DNA of 64,000 bases, taken from an uncultured Clostridia bacterium. Its GTDB lineage: Bacteria; Bacillota; Clostridia; Christensenellales; Borkfalkiaceae. How positions within the stretch are numbered: the first letter of the stretch is position 1; every line of letters starts with the position of its first letter. Below the pieces are notes generated by a model. That model saw nothing but the letters and a program-made list of their open reading frames with translations, made no database searches and was not told the DNA's origin. Location: NCBI GenBank assembly GCA_947627565.1, contig CANQWO010000003.1:1-64000 (forward strand), in the 5' to 3' direction. A program made the translations under genes and the position numbers. This document shows, in pieces, positions 1-9,500 of this stretch.

Positions 1-201
1 GTAGTGTTCCACTCCGCTCCGCAGTATTGCAAGGCTTTTCGGCTTGATTGTAGGGGCTTTGACTTCCGCGAGCCATGCATCAAGATATGCGTAAAGCATG
101 GGGCTTTCCGCAGGGAGCGGGGCGGGACTTACCGTGGGCAGAATTTGTAAAAGCAAATCTAACTTCTTTTCTATGCTTTCGAGCTGTTCTGAAATCGTCA
201 T
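1..201 (-). CDS. Tyrosine recombinase/integrase, N-terminal fragment
   Basis: Sixty-seven codons are open from an ATG at 199-201 to the window edge, so only the N-terminus is present. The protein starts with an amphipathic helix (ISEQLESIEKKLDLL) followed by LYAYLDAWLAEVK and IKPKSLAILRSGVEHY. This is the pattern of the core-binding (SAM-like) domain of phage and conjugative-element integrases, which grips the attachment site. The catalytic Arg-His-Arg-Tyr residues would lie beyond the edge. A GGCGAG ribosome binding site ends three bases before the ATG. The gene probably marks the end of an integrated element extending to the left; no attachment repeat can be identified here. The family call rests on a short stretch only. 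Confidence 0.6.
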   Translation of the reverse strand, partial: MTISEQLESIEKKLDLLLQILPTVSPAPLPAESPMLYAYLDAWLAEVKAPTIKPKSLAILRSGVEHY

Positions 202-297
202 TTTCTCGCCTAATTTCTCCGTAAAGAGCATTAGACGATACCTTGTACTTTACAAGCGCGCCTCCACGGGCGGGCCGTCTTGAAGACGAATTTTAGG

Positions 298-324
298 CCT
301 CCGTTTCGACGGAGGTCTTATTTT
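298..324 (+). terminator. Stem-loop with T-rich tail
   Basis: A perfect stem CCTCCGT / ACGGAGG with a TTCG tetraloop is followed by TCTTATTTT. It sits between the integrase start and the collagen-like gene and probably insulates the latter from read-through out of the element at the left edge. Confidence 0.6.
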
Positions 325-399
325 GCGCGGAAAAATTCACAGAAACCCCATCAATTTGTGAAAAAAGACAAAAATGCATGAAAAATTTAGGGAATTTTG

Positions 400-427
400 T
401 TGACAAACCAAATCCATGAGCTATAAT
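400..427 (+). promoter_or_regulatory. Consensus promoter of the collagen-like gene
   Basis: TTGACA (400-405) and TATAAT (422-427) are both perfect sigma-A elements with a 16-base spacer, about 30 bases before the ATG at 457. The surrounding DNA is AT-rich. Confidence 0.85.
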
Positions 428-456
428 AAAATTAGTTTTTCAAAGGGGTGAAAACA

Positions 457-3318
457 ATGAAATGCTCAAAGTTTTTCATGGCGATTTTGCTGTTTTTTGG
501 CATGATGGGGTTCATTTTGCTGCCGTGTAATGTGATTTTGATTTCGGAAAAAATTCTTGACGAGCCGGAACCCGTTTCCATAGAGTCCGTCTACACGCAG
601 GCGCGCAACCTCGGTTATGAAGGGACTTATGAGGAATTTTTGACAATTTTGGACGGCTCATTCGAGCGCGTCGCATTCAAGTCCGTGACGCTCAACGAGC
701 GGGGCGAGCTGATCATTATATTGGCGGACGGGACGGAGATCAACTGCGGTGTCGTGCGCGGCCGCGATGGAAAAGACGGCGAAGACGGTGCAGATGGTGT
801 GGACGGCAAAGATGGGCAAGATGGGGTGAGCGTTTCCCGTGCGTATGTCGATGAGGCGGGCCATTTGATCGTCGAACTTTCGAACGGCGAGCGGCTTGAC
901 TGCGGGCTGGTCGCGGGCATGCCCGGCACGGACGGCGTCAACGGCGCCGACGGAAAGGACGGATTGACGCCCTACATCGGCGACAATGGGAATTGGTGGA
1001 TCGGCGATCAAGATACAAAAATTCCCGCGACCGGCGCGCAAGGGATCCAAGGCGAGCAGGGCGCAAAAGGAGAGAAAGGTGAACAAGGTGAAAAAGGTGA
1101 GGCCGGCGAAAAGGGGGAAACAGGCGCCCAAGGTCCCGCCGGAAAAGACGGGGTAAACGGTCAGAATGGTAAAGACGGGCAAGACGGCGAGGACGGCAAA
1201 GATGGCCTCACGCCTTACATCGGAAAAAACGGGAACTGGTGGATTGGAGAGCGAGATACGGGCGTCAAGGCCGAAGGAACCAACGGTCAAAACGGGAAAG
1301 ATGGGATCAATGGTCAGAATGGTAAAGACGGGCAAGACGGCGCGGACGGAAAGGACGGCCTCACGCCGTACATCGGAAAAAATGGAAATTGGTGGATCGG
1401 TGAAACCGACACGGGTGTCAAAGCAGAGGGAGTCAACGGTCAAAATGGAAAAGATGGAGTAAACGGTCAGAATGGGAAAGACGGGCAAGACGGAGAGGAT
1501 GGAAAAGACGGCCTCACGCCTTATATCGGAAAAAACGGGAACTGGTGGATTGGAGAGCGAGATACAGGTGCCAAAGCAGAGGGAGTCAACGGTCAAAACG
1601 GAAAAGATGGAGTAAACGGTCAAAATGGGAAAGATGGGCAAGACGGCGAGGATGGGAAAGATGGCCTCACGCCTTACATTGGTGAAAATGGACATTGGTG
1701 GATCGGAGAGCGAGACACGGGCGTCAAGGCCGAAGGAACCAACGGTCAGAATGGTAAAGATGGTGCCGACGGCGCCGATGGCAAGGACGGATTGACGCCT
1801 TATATCGGCGAAAACGGAAACTGGTGGATCGGAGAGCGAGACACGGGCGTCAAGGCCGAAGGAACCAACGGTCAGAATGGTAAAGATGGTGCCGACGGCG
1901 CCGATGGCAAGGACGGATTGACGCCTTATATCGGCGAAAACGGAAACTGGTGGATCGGCAATCAAGACACGAAAATTCCGGCAACGGGTGCGCAAGGAAT
2001 CCAAGGCGAGCAGGGCGCAAAAGGTGAGAAAGGTGACAAGGGAGACAAAGGTGAACAAGGCGAAAAGGGAGAGACGGGCGAAAAGGGAGAAACAGGCGCC
2101 CAAGGCCCCGCCGGAAAAGATGGAGTAAACGGTCAGAATGGGAAAGACGGGCAAGACGGCGCGGATGGAAAAGATGGCCTTACACCTTATATCGGAGAAA
2201 ATGGACATTGGTGGATCGGAGAGCGAGACACGGGCGTCAAGGCCGAAGGAACCAACGGTCAAAATGGAAAAGACGGAGTAAACGGGCAAAATGGTAAAGA
2301 TGGCGCAGATGGTGTGGATGGCAAAGATGGTCTCACGCCCTACATCGGAGAAAATGGGCATTGGTGGATTGGCGAAACCGATACAGGCGTCAAAGCAGAG
2401 GGAGTCAACGGCCAAAACGGAAAAGATGGAGTAAACGGTCAAAATGGTAAAGACGGCGCAGATGGTGTGGACGGAAAAGACGGCCTCACGCCGTACATCG
2501 GAAAAAATGGAAATTGGTGGATCGGTGAGCGAGATATGGGCGTCAAGGCCGAGGCGCATGTGCACGCGTATGGGGACTGGGAGACTTTGACGGCGGCGAG
2601 CTGCGAAGCGGTCGGATACCTCGTCTCACGGTGCGCCTGCGGGAGCGAGCGCTATCAAATGGTTCCGCGGACGGACCACGATTGGAGCGATTGGCACGTT
2701 GTGCTGGCGCCGACGTGCGTCGCCGCAGGGCTCAAGACGCGGACGTGTAATCTCTGCGGCAAGGGGGAGATCGCGGACATGGGTGCCACGGGTCACGTCT
2801 ATGAGAATGGAAAATGCGCCAACTGCAACGAAGAGGATCCCGTAAAACTCGAATATATTCTTGCGCCTTCGGGTGAGGGGTACTTTGTCACGGGGCTCGG
2901 CCGCGAGACGGGAGAGGAGCTCGTAATTCCCGCGATGATTCACGGGCTGCCCGTGTTGGAAGTCTCCGAGGGTGCGTTCAGGGAAAAAGACATCACGGCT
3001 GTGACGGTGTATGCGGCAAAGATTGGCGCGGGCGCGTTCCAAAATTGCAAACAGCTTGTCACCGTGCGTTTGGAGACGGGGGTAAACGAGGTGGAGGGCT
3101 CGGCGTTTTACGGCTGCGACAGTTTGGAGGAAGTTTATATTTCCGAGACGGTGGAACGGATCGGGGGAAACGCGTTTCCGTATTCGGAGGAACTTTCGTG
3201 GCACTTTGCGGAGCCGGAAAGCTGGTATGTGGAGAGGGACGGCGAGGAACTCCCGCTTTTGACGGAGGAGCGGCCCATGCAGGACTCCTTCCAATGCGTT
3301 TGGAAGCGAAAAGCGTGA
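457..3318 (+). CDS. Secreted collagen-like repeat protein with Cys-pair and leucine-rich C-terminus
   Basis: A 953-residue surface or secreted protein of unknown ligand. The ATG at 457 is preferred to the GTG at 448 because the GGGGTG ribosome binding site lies six bases before it. Order of parts: a hydrophobic N-terminal segment (about residues 8-28), a short EEFL/LADGTEI module, then about 650 residues of Gly-X-Y tracts (GKDGQDGADGKDG, GEQGEKGEKGE) alternating with a block of the form LTPYIGENGNWWIG followed by ERDTGVKAEG, repeated roughly nine times. After this come two Cys-pair repeats (CEAVGYLVSRCACG type, about residues 710-790) and an LRR_5/BspA-like leucine-rich region (GAFREKDI, AFQNCKQL). 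Such proteins are common in gut Firmicutes. The near-identical DNA repeats suggest copy-number variation. Function is inferred only from architecture. Confidence 0.85.
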   Translation: MKCSKFFMAILLFFGMMGFILLPCNVILISEKILDEPEPVSIESVYTQARNLGYEGTYEEFLTILDGSFERVAFKSVTLNERGELIIILADGTEINCGVVRGRDGKDGEDGADGVDGKDGQDGVSVSRAYVDEAGHLIVELSNGERLDCGLVAGMPGTDGVNGADGKDGLTPYIGDNGNWWIGDQDTKIPATGAQGIQGEQGAKGEKGEQGEKGEAGEKGETGAQGPAGKDGVNGQNGKDGQDGEDGKDGLTPYIGKNGNWWIGERDTGVKAEGTNGQNGKDGINGQNGKDGQDGADGKDGLTPYIGKNGNWWIGETDTGVKAEGVNGQNGKDGVNGQNGKDGQDGEDGKDGLTPYIGKNGNWWIGERDTGAKAEGVNGQNGKDGVNGQNGKDGQDGEDGKDGLTPYIGENGHWWIGERDTGVKAEGTNGQNGKDGADGADGKDGLTPYIGENGNWWIGERDTGVKAEGTNGQNGKDGADGADGKDGLTPYIGENGNWWIGNQDTKIPATGAQGIQGEQGAKGEKGDKGDKGEQGEKGETGEKGETGAQGPAGKDGVNGQNGKDGQDGADGKDGLTPYIGENGHWWIGERDTGVKAEGTNGQNGKDGVNGQNGKDGADGVDGKDGLTPYIGENGHWWIGETDTGVKAEGVNGQNGKDGVNGQNGKDGADGVDGKDGLTPYIGKNGNWWIGERDMGVKAEAHVHAYGDWETLTAASCEAVGYLVSRCACGSERYQMVPRTDHDWSDWHVVLAPTCVAAGLKTRTCNLCGKGEIADMGATGHVYENGKCANCNEEDPVKLEYILAPSGEGYFVTGLGRETGEELVIPAMIHGLPVLEVSEGAFREKDITAVTVYAAKIGAGAFQNCKQLVTVRLETGVNEVEGSAFYGCDSLEEVYISETVERIGGNAFPYSEELSWHFAEPESWYVERDGEELPLLTEERPMQDSFQCVWKRKA

Positions 3319-3323
3319 TTCGC

Positions 3324-3352
3324 TTGCTTTTCGCGCGCCCGTGTGTTATACT
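3324..3352 (+). promoter_or_regulatory. tilS promoter, possibly giving a leaderless mRNA
   Basis: TTGCTT (3324-3329), 17 bases, TATACT (3347-3352). The expected transcription start falls on or next to the ATG at 3359, and there is no ribosome binding site in front of it. Confidence 0.6.
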
Positions 3353-3358
3353 ATAGGC

Positions 3359-4678
3359 ATGGAGCTCTTTGACGGAGGGAAATATCGCGGGAAGAGGATC
3401 GCGGTGGCGCTATCGGGCGGCGTGGATTCGGTGTGCCTTTTGCACGCTTTCTACGCTCAAGCCTCGGACATGGGTATCACGCTTTCCGCCATTCACGTCG
3501 AGCACGGCATCCGCGGGGAGGAATCTCTGCGCGACATGCGCTTCTGCGAAGAGCTGTGCGAGAGGTGGGGGATCCCGTTGAAGATCGTGCGGGAAGACGT
3601 CCCGAAACTCGTGAAAGAGCAGGGCGGGAGCGTTGAAGCGGTCGCCCGCGCCGTGCGTTACGGCGCTTTTCACAGCCTGGTTGAAGAGGGCGGCGCGGAT
3701 TTCGTCGCAACGGCGCACCATGCGGATGACGTGGCCGAGACCATTCTCTTCCGCCTTGCGCGCGGAACGGGACTTTGGGGCATGAAGGCCATTACGGAGC
3801 ACGGCGGCATCGTCTTGCGACCGCTTCTGCATGTGACGCGTGCCGAGATCGAGGCGTACGCAGAGGCAAACGGCCTACCCCATGTCGAGGATTCGACCAA
3901 CGAAAACGAAAATTTTACCCGCAATTATATCCGTCATACCGCGCTTCCCGCGTTCGAAAAGATCCATGGGAATGCGGCAAAACATCTCGTGGAATTTGCC
4001 TCCCTCGCGGCCGAGGAGGACGATTATCTCCAACGCCTCGCGGAGGACGCGATCGTCCGCGTGTTGGATGAGGAGTGGGTCCCCGTCGATCTTCCCGACG
4101 TCCTCTTTGCCCGCGCGTGCCTTGCATGCATGCGGCAGACGGCGCAATACGGCTATTCGCGCGCCAATTTAGAGGAGATCGCGAAATTGCGCGGCGCGCA
4201 GAGCGGAAAGAGGGTCATGCTCCCCGTGACCGCCGTCCCGTGGCGGCGGATCGCCGTCCGCGAAGGAAAATACATCGTCTTTGTCTGGGATTTCGAGGAG
4301 GAAGCGGCCGAGGTGCCCTTTTCGGCGGAGGCCGGGTTCTATACGCGCCCCGCGACCTTTTCGGTGCGGGAAGTCGCCTCTTGCGAGCCGTCCGCGATGC
4401 AGCGCGGCGGAATGCGGCGGGCGCTCTTCGTCGATTTAGACGCGTTCCCCGCAGGGTGCGTCGTGCGCACGAGAAGGGAGGGGGACGTCATTACCCCATA
4501 CCATGCCCCAAAGAAGACGCTCAAAAAGTTCCTGACGGACAGAAAAATTTCGGCGCGCCTCGGGCATAAACTGCCCGTCATCGCAAAGGGGAACGAGGTC
4601 TTTGCCGTCGTCGGCGTGGAGATTTCCGACAGCGTGAAGGTGACCGATTCCACAGGGCGCAGGGCGGTCATCGAATAA
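3359..4678 (+). CDS. tilS: tRNA(Ile) lysidine synthetase TilS
   Basis: A cytoplasmic ATP-dependent enzyme that converts the wobble C34 of the CAU-anticodon tRNA-Ile to lysidine, so that it reads AUA as isoleucine. The PP-loop ATP pyrophosphatase motif SGGVDS is at residues 19-24, followed by HVEHGIRGEES and TAHHADDVAETIL, both typical of TilS. The C-terminal TilS_C domain is present (FLTDRKISARLGHKLPVIA). The length of 439 residues is normal. The ATG at 3359 places the PP-loop at the usual distance from the N-terminus; it has no Shine-Dalgarno sequence and lies about seven bases after a TATACT box. hpt follows 28 bases downstream, the conserved Firmicutes tilS-hpt order, although the usual ftsH neighbour is absent. 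Confidence 0.95.
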   Translation: MELFDGGKYRGKRIAVALSGGVDSVCLLHAFYAQASDMGITLSAIHVEHGIRGEESLRDMRFCEELCERWGIPLKIVREDVPKLVKEQGGSVEAVARAVRYGAFHSLVEEGGADFVATAHHADDVAETILFRLARGTGLWGMKAITEHGGIVLRPLLHVTRAEIEAYAEANGLPHVEDSTNENENFTRNYIRHTALPAFEKIHGNAAKHLVEFASLAAEEDDYLQRLAEDAIVRVLDEEWVPVDLPDVLFARACLACMRQTAQYGYSRANLEEIAKLRGAQSGKRVMLPVTAVPWRRIAVREGKYIVFVWDFEEEAAEVPFSAEAGFYTRPATFSVREVASCEPSAMQRGGMRRALFVDLDAFPAGCVVRTRREGDVITPYHAPKKTLKKFLTDRKISARLGHKLPVIAKGNEVFAVVGVEISDSVKVTDSTGRRAVIE

Positions 4679-4706
4679 TTTGAAAATCATTTTACGGAGG
4701 ATAACT

Positions 4707-5246
4707 ATGCACAAGGATTGCGAGCGCATCATGCTCACCGAGGAACAGCTCCGCACGCGCGTGAAAGAGGTCGCGCTTGAGGTGGATCGGCACTATCAGG
4801 GGAAACGCCCGCTCGTCGTCGGCATTTTGAAGGGCAGCATCATCTTCTATTCCGACTTTATCCGCCACCTCTCCTGCCCCGTGGAGCTCGATTTCATGGC
4901 CGTCTCTTCCTACGGCTCCGGCGCCGTTTCTTCGGGCAAGCTCAAGATCAAAAAGGATCTGGACAAGAGCGTCGAGGGGCGGGACGTCATCGTCGTCGAA
5001 GACATCATCGACAGCGGCTTTACGCTCGCCAATCTCAAGACGTTGCTGCTGGAACGCGGCGCGAAGTCCGTGATCATCGTGACGCTTCTCAACAAACAGG
5101 AGCGGCGGGAATACGACATCGTACCCGAATACAACTGTTTCGATATCGAGAACGAATTTGTGGTCGGCTACGGTCTCGATTACAACGAGCAATACCGGAA
5201 TCTTCCCTACATCGGCATTTTGAAGCGCGAGGTCTACGAAAAGTAA
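4707..5246 (+). CDS. hpt: Hypoxanthine phosphoribosyltransferase
   Basis: A purine salvage enzyme joining hypoxanthine (and usually guanine) to PRPP to make IMP or GMP. It has 179 residues, normal for the family. The PRPP-binding loop VIVVEDIIDSG and the preceding KGSIIFYSDFIRHL and DFMAVSSYG segments are clear. The ATG at 4707 is chosen because ACGGAGG lies six to seven bases upstream; in-frame codons further up have no ribosome binding site. It is probably cotranscribed with tilS. In Bacillus the two products form a complex that activates ftsH transcription; no ftsH is seen here. A hairpin terminator follows at 5285. Confidence 0.95.
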   Translation: MHKDCERIMLTEEQLRTRVKEVALEVDRHYQGKRPLVVGILKGSIIFYSDFIRHLSCPVELDFMAVSSYGSGAVSSGKLKIKKDLDKSVEGRDVIVVEDIIDSGFTLANLKTLLLERGAKSVIIVTLLNKQERREYDIVPEYNCFDIENEFVVGYGLDYNEQYRNLPYIGILKREVYEK

Positions 5247-5284
5247 GCCCCTGTTTCGGACATGGTACCCGGCTTTCATGTCAA

Positions 5285-5309
5285 AGCGGACTTGTTCCGC
5301 TATTTTTTT
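5285..5309 (+). terminator. Terminator of tilS-hpt
   Basis: AGCGGA / TCCGCT stem with a 5-base loop followed by ATTTTTTT. A copy of the CGGACATG motif lies between the hpt stop codon and this hairpin (5257-5264). Confidence 0.8.
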
Positions 5310-5370
5310 GTGACAGATATGCCCCGCCGTCCTTTCGTTCGGCGTTAAATACCGCAAAGTTCAAATACCG

Positions 5371-5407
5371 CAAAATAAAGGACATCCCCCTCGCCGAGGG
5401 GGATGTC
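5371..5407 (-). terminator. Terminator of the minus-strand lipoprotein gene
   Basis: A 12-base arm GACATCCCCCTC pairs with GAGGGGGATGTC around a short CGC loop. Read on the minus strand it is followed by CTTTATTTTG. The direct repeat AAATACCGCAAA (two copies, 5348-5374) lies beside it. Confidence 0.75.
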
Positions 5408-5432
5408 TCGTAATCATCGGATGCGCCGCGTT

Positions 5433-6440
5433 TTATTTGTTGTTGAAGACGGCGGAGGACAGGTCGTAATGGAAGGTGCCGAGGCTGTAGAGCGCGTCGA
5501 TCTCGAGGTGCAGGAGCACATTGCGATACAGATTTTCGTCGGGGTTGGTGCAGCGGGCGTAGACGGCGGTCTGCGTCTGCCCGGGGTTGGCCGCGTTATA
5601 CCCGAATTTGAGGCGGGCGGCCTTCACCGTGCCGACGGTCTTCGCCTCTCCGCTCCCGACCTGCATGGAGAAGTTCGCGGTATAATCTTCCATCGAGGGC
5701 GCTTCCGGAGTATAGACGGAAGTCGTCGATTTTCCGGCGGGATTGACGGTCCTGAATGTGAACGACGCGGAGAGATCGAGCCCGCGGATGGCGAAGAGGA
5801 TCTGTTCGTTGTCGAGGAACGTCCCGCCGCCGCTGAGCTTACGCGTCGTGACCTCGGCCTCGTCTGTCGAGGCGAGGTCCCGCTGGGTGATCGTCGTCTC
5901 CGTGAGCGCGTCGTTGTAGGCCGCGGTGTAGAGATACGAATATTGCACGCAGACGTCTTCGAGCTTTTCCGCGCCCGTAAACGGGATGTGGCTCTCCACG
6001 CGCTTGGACGAATAGATGGGGCGGAGCGAATCTGCCACGCCGAGGAAATAGACGTCGGACGTGAAGGCGTCGGTGAAGGCGTCGGTCTGCTGACCCTTGT
6101 AGCTGAACTTGCCCGTCATGGAATATTCGCTGTGCAGATGATAGACATGGGAGCCCGTGGGCACGTTCTCCACGGGGTTGGAGGCGCTGACGTTGATGTC
6201 GCGGAGCGCCATCGTCAGTTTGCCCGCCTCGTATTCGACGTTGACGTTGCCCGAATAGGACGCGTTCGGCACGAATTTGACGGTATATGTGAGGGATTCG
6301 CTCGTCCCCGTGATCTCGCCGTAGTTTTTGGTATTGGAGTACCAATTGGCGGTGAGCGCGAGGGAGGGCGTGGAGGAGCATGCTGCGAAGAGGAAGAGCG
6401 AGGCGAGCGCCGCCGCGCCGGCAATCCGTCTGAATTTCAT
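5433..6440 (-). CDS. Predicted lipoprotein of unknown function
   Basis: A 335-residue exported protein. The signal peptide has two Arg residues, a hydrophobic core and the lipobox FAAC, giving a lipidated Cys21. The mature part has no recognised domain. It is rich in Thr, Ser and beta-strand-like alternation (YSNTKNYGEITGT, SLTYTVKFVPN, HSEYSMTGKFSYKG), suggesting an all-beta extracytoplasmic protein. An AAGGGG ribosome binding site precedes the ATG at 6438-6440, and a TTTACA-17-TATAAT promoter lies just upstream, divergent from addB. It is monocistronic, with its own terminator. I do not recognise the family. Confidence 0.75.
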   Translation of the reverse strand: MKFRRIAGAAALASLFLFAACSSTPSLALTANWYSNTKNYGEITGTSESLTYTVKFVPNASYSGNVNVEYEAGKLTMALRDINVSASNPVENVPTGSHVYHLHSEYSMTGKFSYKGQQTDAFTDAFTSDVYFLGVADSLRPIYSSKRVESHIPFTGAEKLEDVCVQYSYLYTAAYNDALTETTITQRDLASTDEAEVTTRKLSGGGTFLDNEQILFAIRGLDLSASFTFRTVNPAGKSTTSVYTPEAPSMEDYTANFSMQVGSGEAKTVGTVKAARLKFGYNAANPGQTQTAVYARCTNPDENLYRNVLLHLEIDALYSLGTFHYDLSSAVFNNK

Positions 6441-6472
6441 AGAAGACCCCTTGGATCGTAGGATTTTCTCCC

Positions 6473-6501
6473 ATTATACCACAAATTTTTCCGTTTGTAA
6501 A
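6473..6501 (-). promoter_or_regulatory. Promoter of the lipoprotein gene
   Basis: On the minus strand TTTACA (6496-6501), 17 bases, TATAAT (6473-6478), about 35 bases before the start codon. Confidence 0.8.
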
Positions 6502-6539
6502 AATAAATCGGTGAAATCCGAGGAAAATTTTCCGAAATA

Positions 6540-6548
6540 TGTTATAAT
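6540..6548 (+). promoter_or_regulatory. Extended -10 promoter of addB-addA
   Basis: TG at 6540-6541, one base, then TATAAT at 6543-6548. No good -35 hexamer is seen, which fits an extended -10 promoter. It is divergent from the lipoprotein promoter about 40 bases away. Confidence 0.65.
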
Positions 6549-6577
6549 AAAAGAAAATTTTTTACGGGGATATGCAC

Positions 6578-9500
6578 ATGACGAAAATCATCGGCGCGCC
6601 GACGCTCGACGACGCCGCGGATGCGCTCACGGAAGAGGTGCAACGGGCCGAGACACGCGGCGAGCGGACCCTCGTCTTTTGCGAGGACAGGCTGACGCTG
6701 CTCGCGGAACGCGCCGTGCTCGGGGAGCGTGGCGCGACGTTTCTCACCGAAGTGACGACGTTTCGGCGCTTTTTGGGAACATGTCCGCTCGGACAGCAGA
6801 AGACGGTCACCAAACAGGGGTCCGTTTTGGCCGTCGCCGCCATTTTAGACGCCCAAAAGGAGAAGCTCCGCTGTTTCGGGCGCAATGCGGCGCAGGCCGT
6901 CTATGAGACCATCGCCCAACTCTCGGCCTCCCGCGTCACGGAGGACATGTTGCTGCGCGGCGCCGAGGCGGCGGGAGGCATGCTCGCGGCCAAGCTCCGG
7001 GATCTGGCGCTCGTCCTGCATGAATACCGCGCGTTCCTCGATTCGCGCGGGCTCTACGATGAAAACGGGTACCTCGCGCTGTTGCCCGCGTGCATCCGCG
7101 ACCGTCTCGAAGGCGTCCATGTGCTCTTTTTTGCCTTTCCGTCCTTTACCCGTCAGGCGCGGCAGGGCATCCGCGCCGCGATCGAGACGGCCCGCTCGGT
7201 CACGGGCATCTTTCTTGCGGGCAACGCCGCGTTCTATACCAACGAGGCCGCCCGCATTTTCCGCTTGACGGCGGAGGAGTTCGGCCCCGTCGAACGTGTC
7301 CTCCGCAAGACGACGCTGTGCCGCGAAGCCGCGGCGCTGCGCAAATCTCTCTTTGCGCTCGATTTGCCCCGAGAGGCGATCGGGACCACCCATGTCTGCA
7401 CCTTCACCCCCATGGACGAGTTCGAAGAGATGAATACCGTCGCGGCGTGCATCAAGAAATTTGTCGCCGAGGGGAGGCGGTATCGCGAGATCGCCGTGCT
7501 CGTCGGCGGGAGCGATCATTTTTCCGCGGTGGAGAAGGCCATGCGCGCCTACCGCATTCCCTACTATGCGGATATCAAGCGCAAGTTCTCCGAGCATCCC
7601 TTCTGCGGGTTTGTCCTCGACGTTTTGGACGCTGTTTCGGACGGCGTGCTCCCGGACGAGGCCGACGCCGTCGCCTCCTCCGTCTATTTCGGGGAGAGCG
7701 GGAACTACCGCAACTATCTCCTGCGCTATGGCGTCTATCGCGGCGCCGCGCTGCGCGAGATCCGCGAGGAGGCGTTTGAGGAGTACGGCGGACGGGAGGC
7801 GCTCGTCCGCTGCCGCGACCGCATGATCGCCGTCGTGGGCTGTTTCAAGCGCCGCGCCAAGGCCGAGGGGCGGGAATACACCGCCGCCATCCGCAACCTG
7901 CGCGAGGTCGTGGGGGAGGCGCAGGTGACGGAAGCGCTCGCGAAAAAATTGCCCGAGGAGGAGCGCGCGACTCTGGACCTCAGCCGCCTCGACGGCGTGC
8001 TCGACGAAATGGATCGCATCATCGGCGGGCAGACGTTCTCGACGCGGGAATTTGCGCGCCTGCTCAAAAGCGCGCTCGACGCCCTCACGGTCTCCATTCT
8101 TCCGCAGCGTGCGGATGCCGTGTTCGTGGGCGACATCACCGAAAGCAAGATCTGCCGCGCGCCCGTTCTCTTCTGCGCGGGCCTCACCGACGGCCTGCCG
8201 CGCGTCTCGCAGGATACCGCCGTCATCACGGACGGGGAGATCGAGAAGCTCTCCCGCCTCGACGTGGAGATCGACCCCGCCATTGCCGTCGTCAACGCGC
8301 GGGCACGGGAGGCCTATGCGCTCAATCTCTGCGCCTTTTCCGAGCAGTTGATCCTGAGCTGTCCCAAGTGCGAAAACGGCGTGGAGGTGACGCGGAGCGA
8401 GATCTTCGATAGCGTCGAGAAGACGTTTTCCATGGCACCCATGCCCGAGGTCTACCCCTACGATTGCAGTGAATTTGGACCCGCCATGCTGAATTTTTTC
8501 AGAGATCTCGACGCCTTTTACGCCGAAAAGAGCGATACCGCTTCGAGTGAACTCGTGGCGCGCGTCTCGTCGCTACGCGCGCTCCTGCGGGCGCCCGTGC
8601 GCGACGATTGGATGCCCTCCGATCCCGAACTTCTGCGTCAAAGGCGGGAAAAACCGCAGACGCCCGAGGCGGGGGAGCTCTGGCTGCGGCGGGACATCTC
8701 GCCCACCCGGCTCGAGGAGTATTTTGTCTGCCCCTATAAGGGATTTGCGCTCAAAGCGCTTCGTATCTCCGACCGCGAGGAGCGCACGCTCTTTGACGCC
8801 GCCGACGCGGGCAGTTTCGTACATACCGTGCTCGAGCGCGTGGCGCGGGACTTCAACGCGATCCCCGACGAGACGGCATGCCGTCTGCGGGCGGAAGAGG
8901 AGGCGCGGGCCCTTTTGGAGGAGCCCCGGTTCCGCGTCGCGGATACCCCTGCGGGCGCATATCTCGGCGCGCGGCTCATCGGGGAGGCGGCGGCGGTGAC
9001 GGTCGTTGCCTACCGCCAGCTCGCGGCGTCCGCCTACCGCGTCAGCGCCGCGGAGCAGGAGATCGCGCTCCCCGTCCTCCATATGAAGGGGAAGGCCGAC
9101 CGCATCGACGAATCGGGCGGCTTCGTCCGGGTCATCGACTATAAGACGGGCGGCATCGAAGACGATCCCGTCGCCTATTACACCGGCCGCAAGCTCCAGC
9201 TCGAGCTCTACCTCCGCGCGGCGGCGGAGGGCAAGCTGGCCGCGGGCGCGTTTTACTTCCCTGCCGCCGATGAGTTCGTCAACGAGGACGCGGACGGCAA
9301 GTTCCGCATGCGGGGATATTTTTGCAAGGATCCGGAGGTTGTCGCGGGCATGGACCCCGCGTGTGAGGCCGGCAAGAAGAGCGAGATCTTCGATAGCGGC
9401 AGCAGAAAGGCGCTGCCCCGCGCCGATTTCGAGGATTTTCTCGACTATGCGTTCCTCGTCTCCGCGCAGGCGGAGCGCGAGATGCGGGAGGGCAACATCG

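Noticed and set aside
98..283. Plus-strand 61-codon frame at the left edge
   Set aside because: It is antisense to the integrase N-terminus and has no ribosome binding site.
658..2565. Long open frame on the minus strand opposite the collagen-like gene (635 codons)
   Set aside because: It mirrors the Gly-X-Y repeat DNA; the product is an Ile/Val/Phe-rich repeat with no ribosome binding site or domain. The plus-strand protein has a signal segment, promoter and known repeat types.
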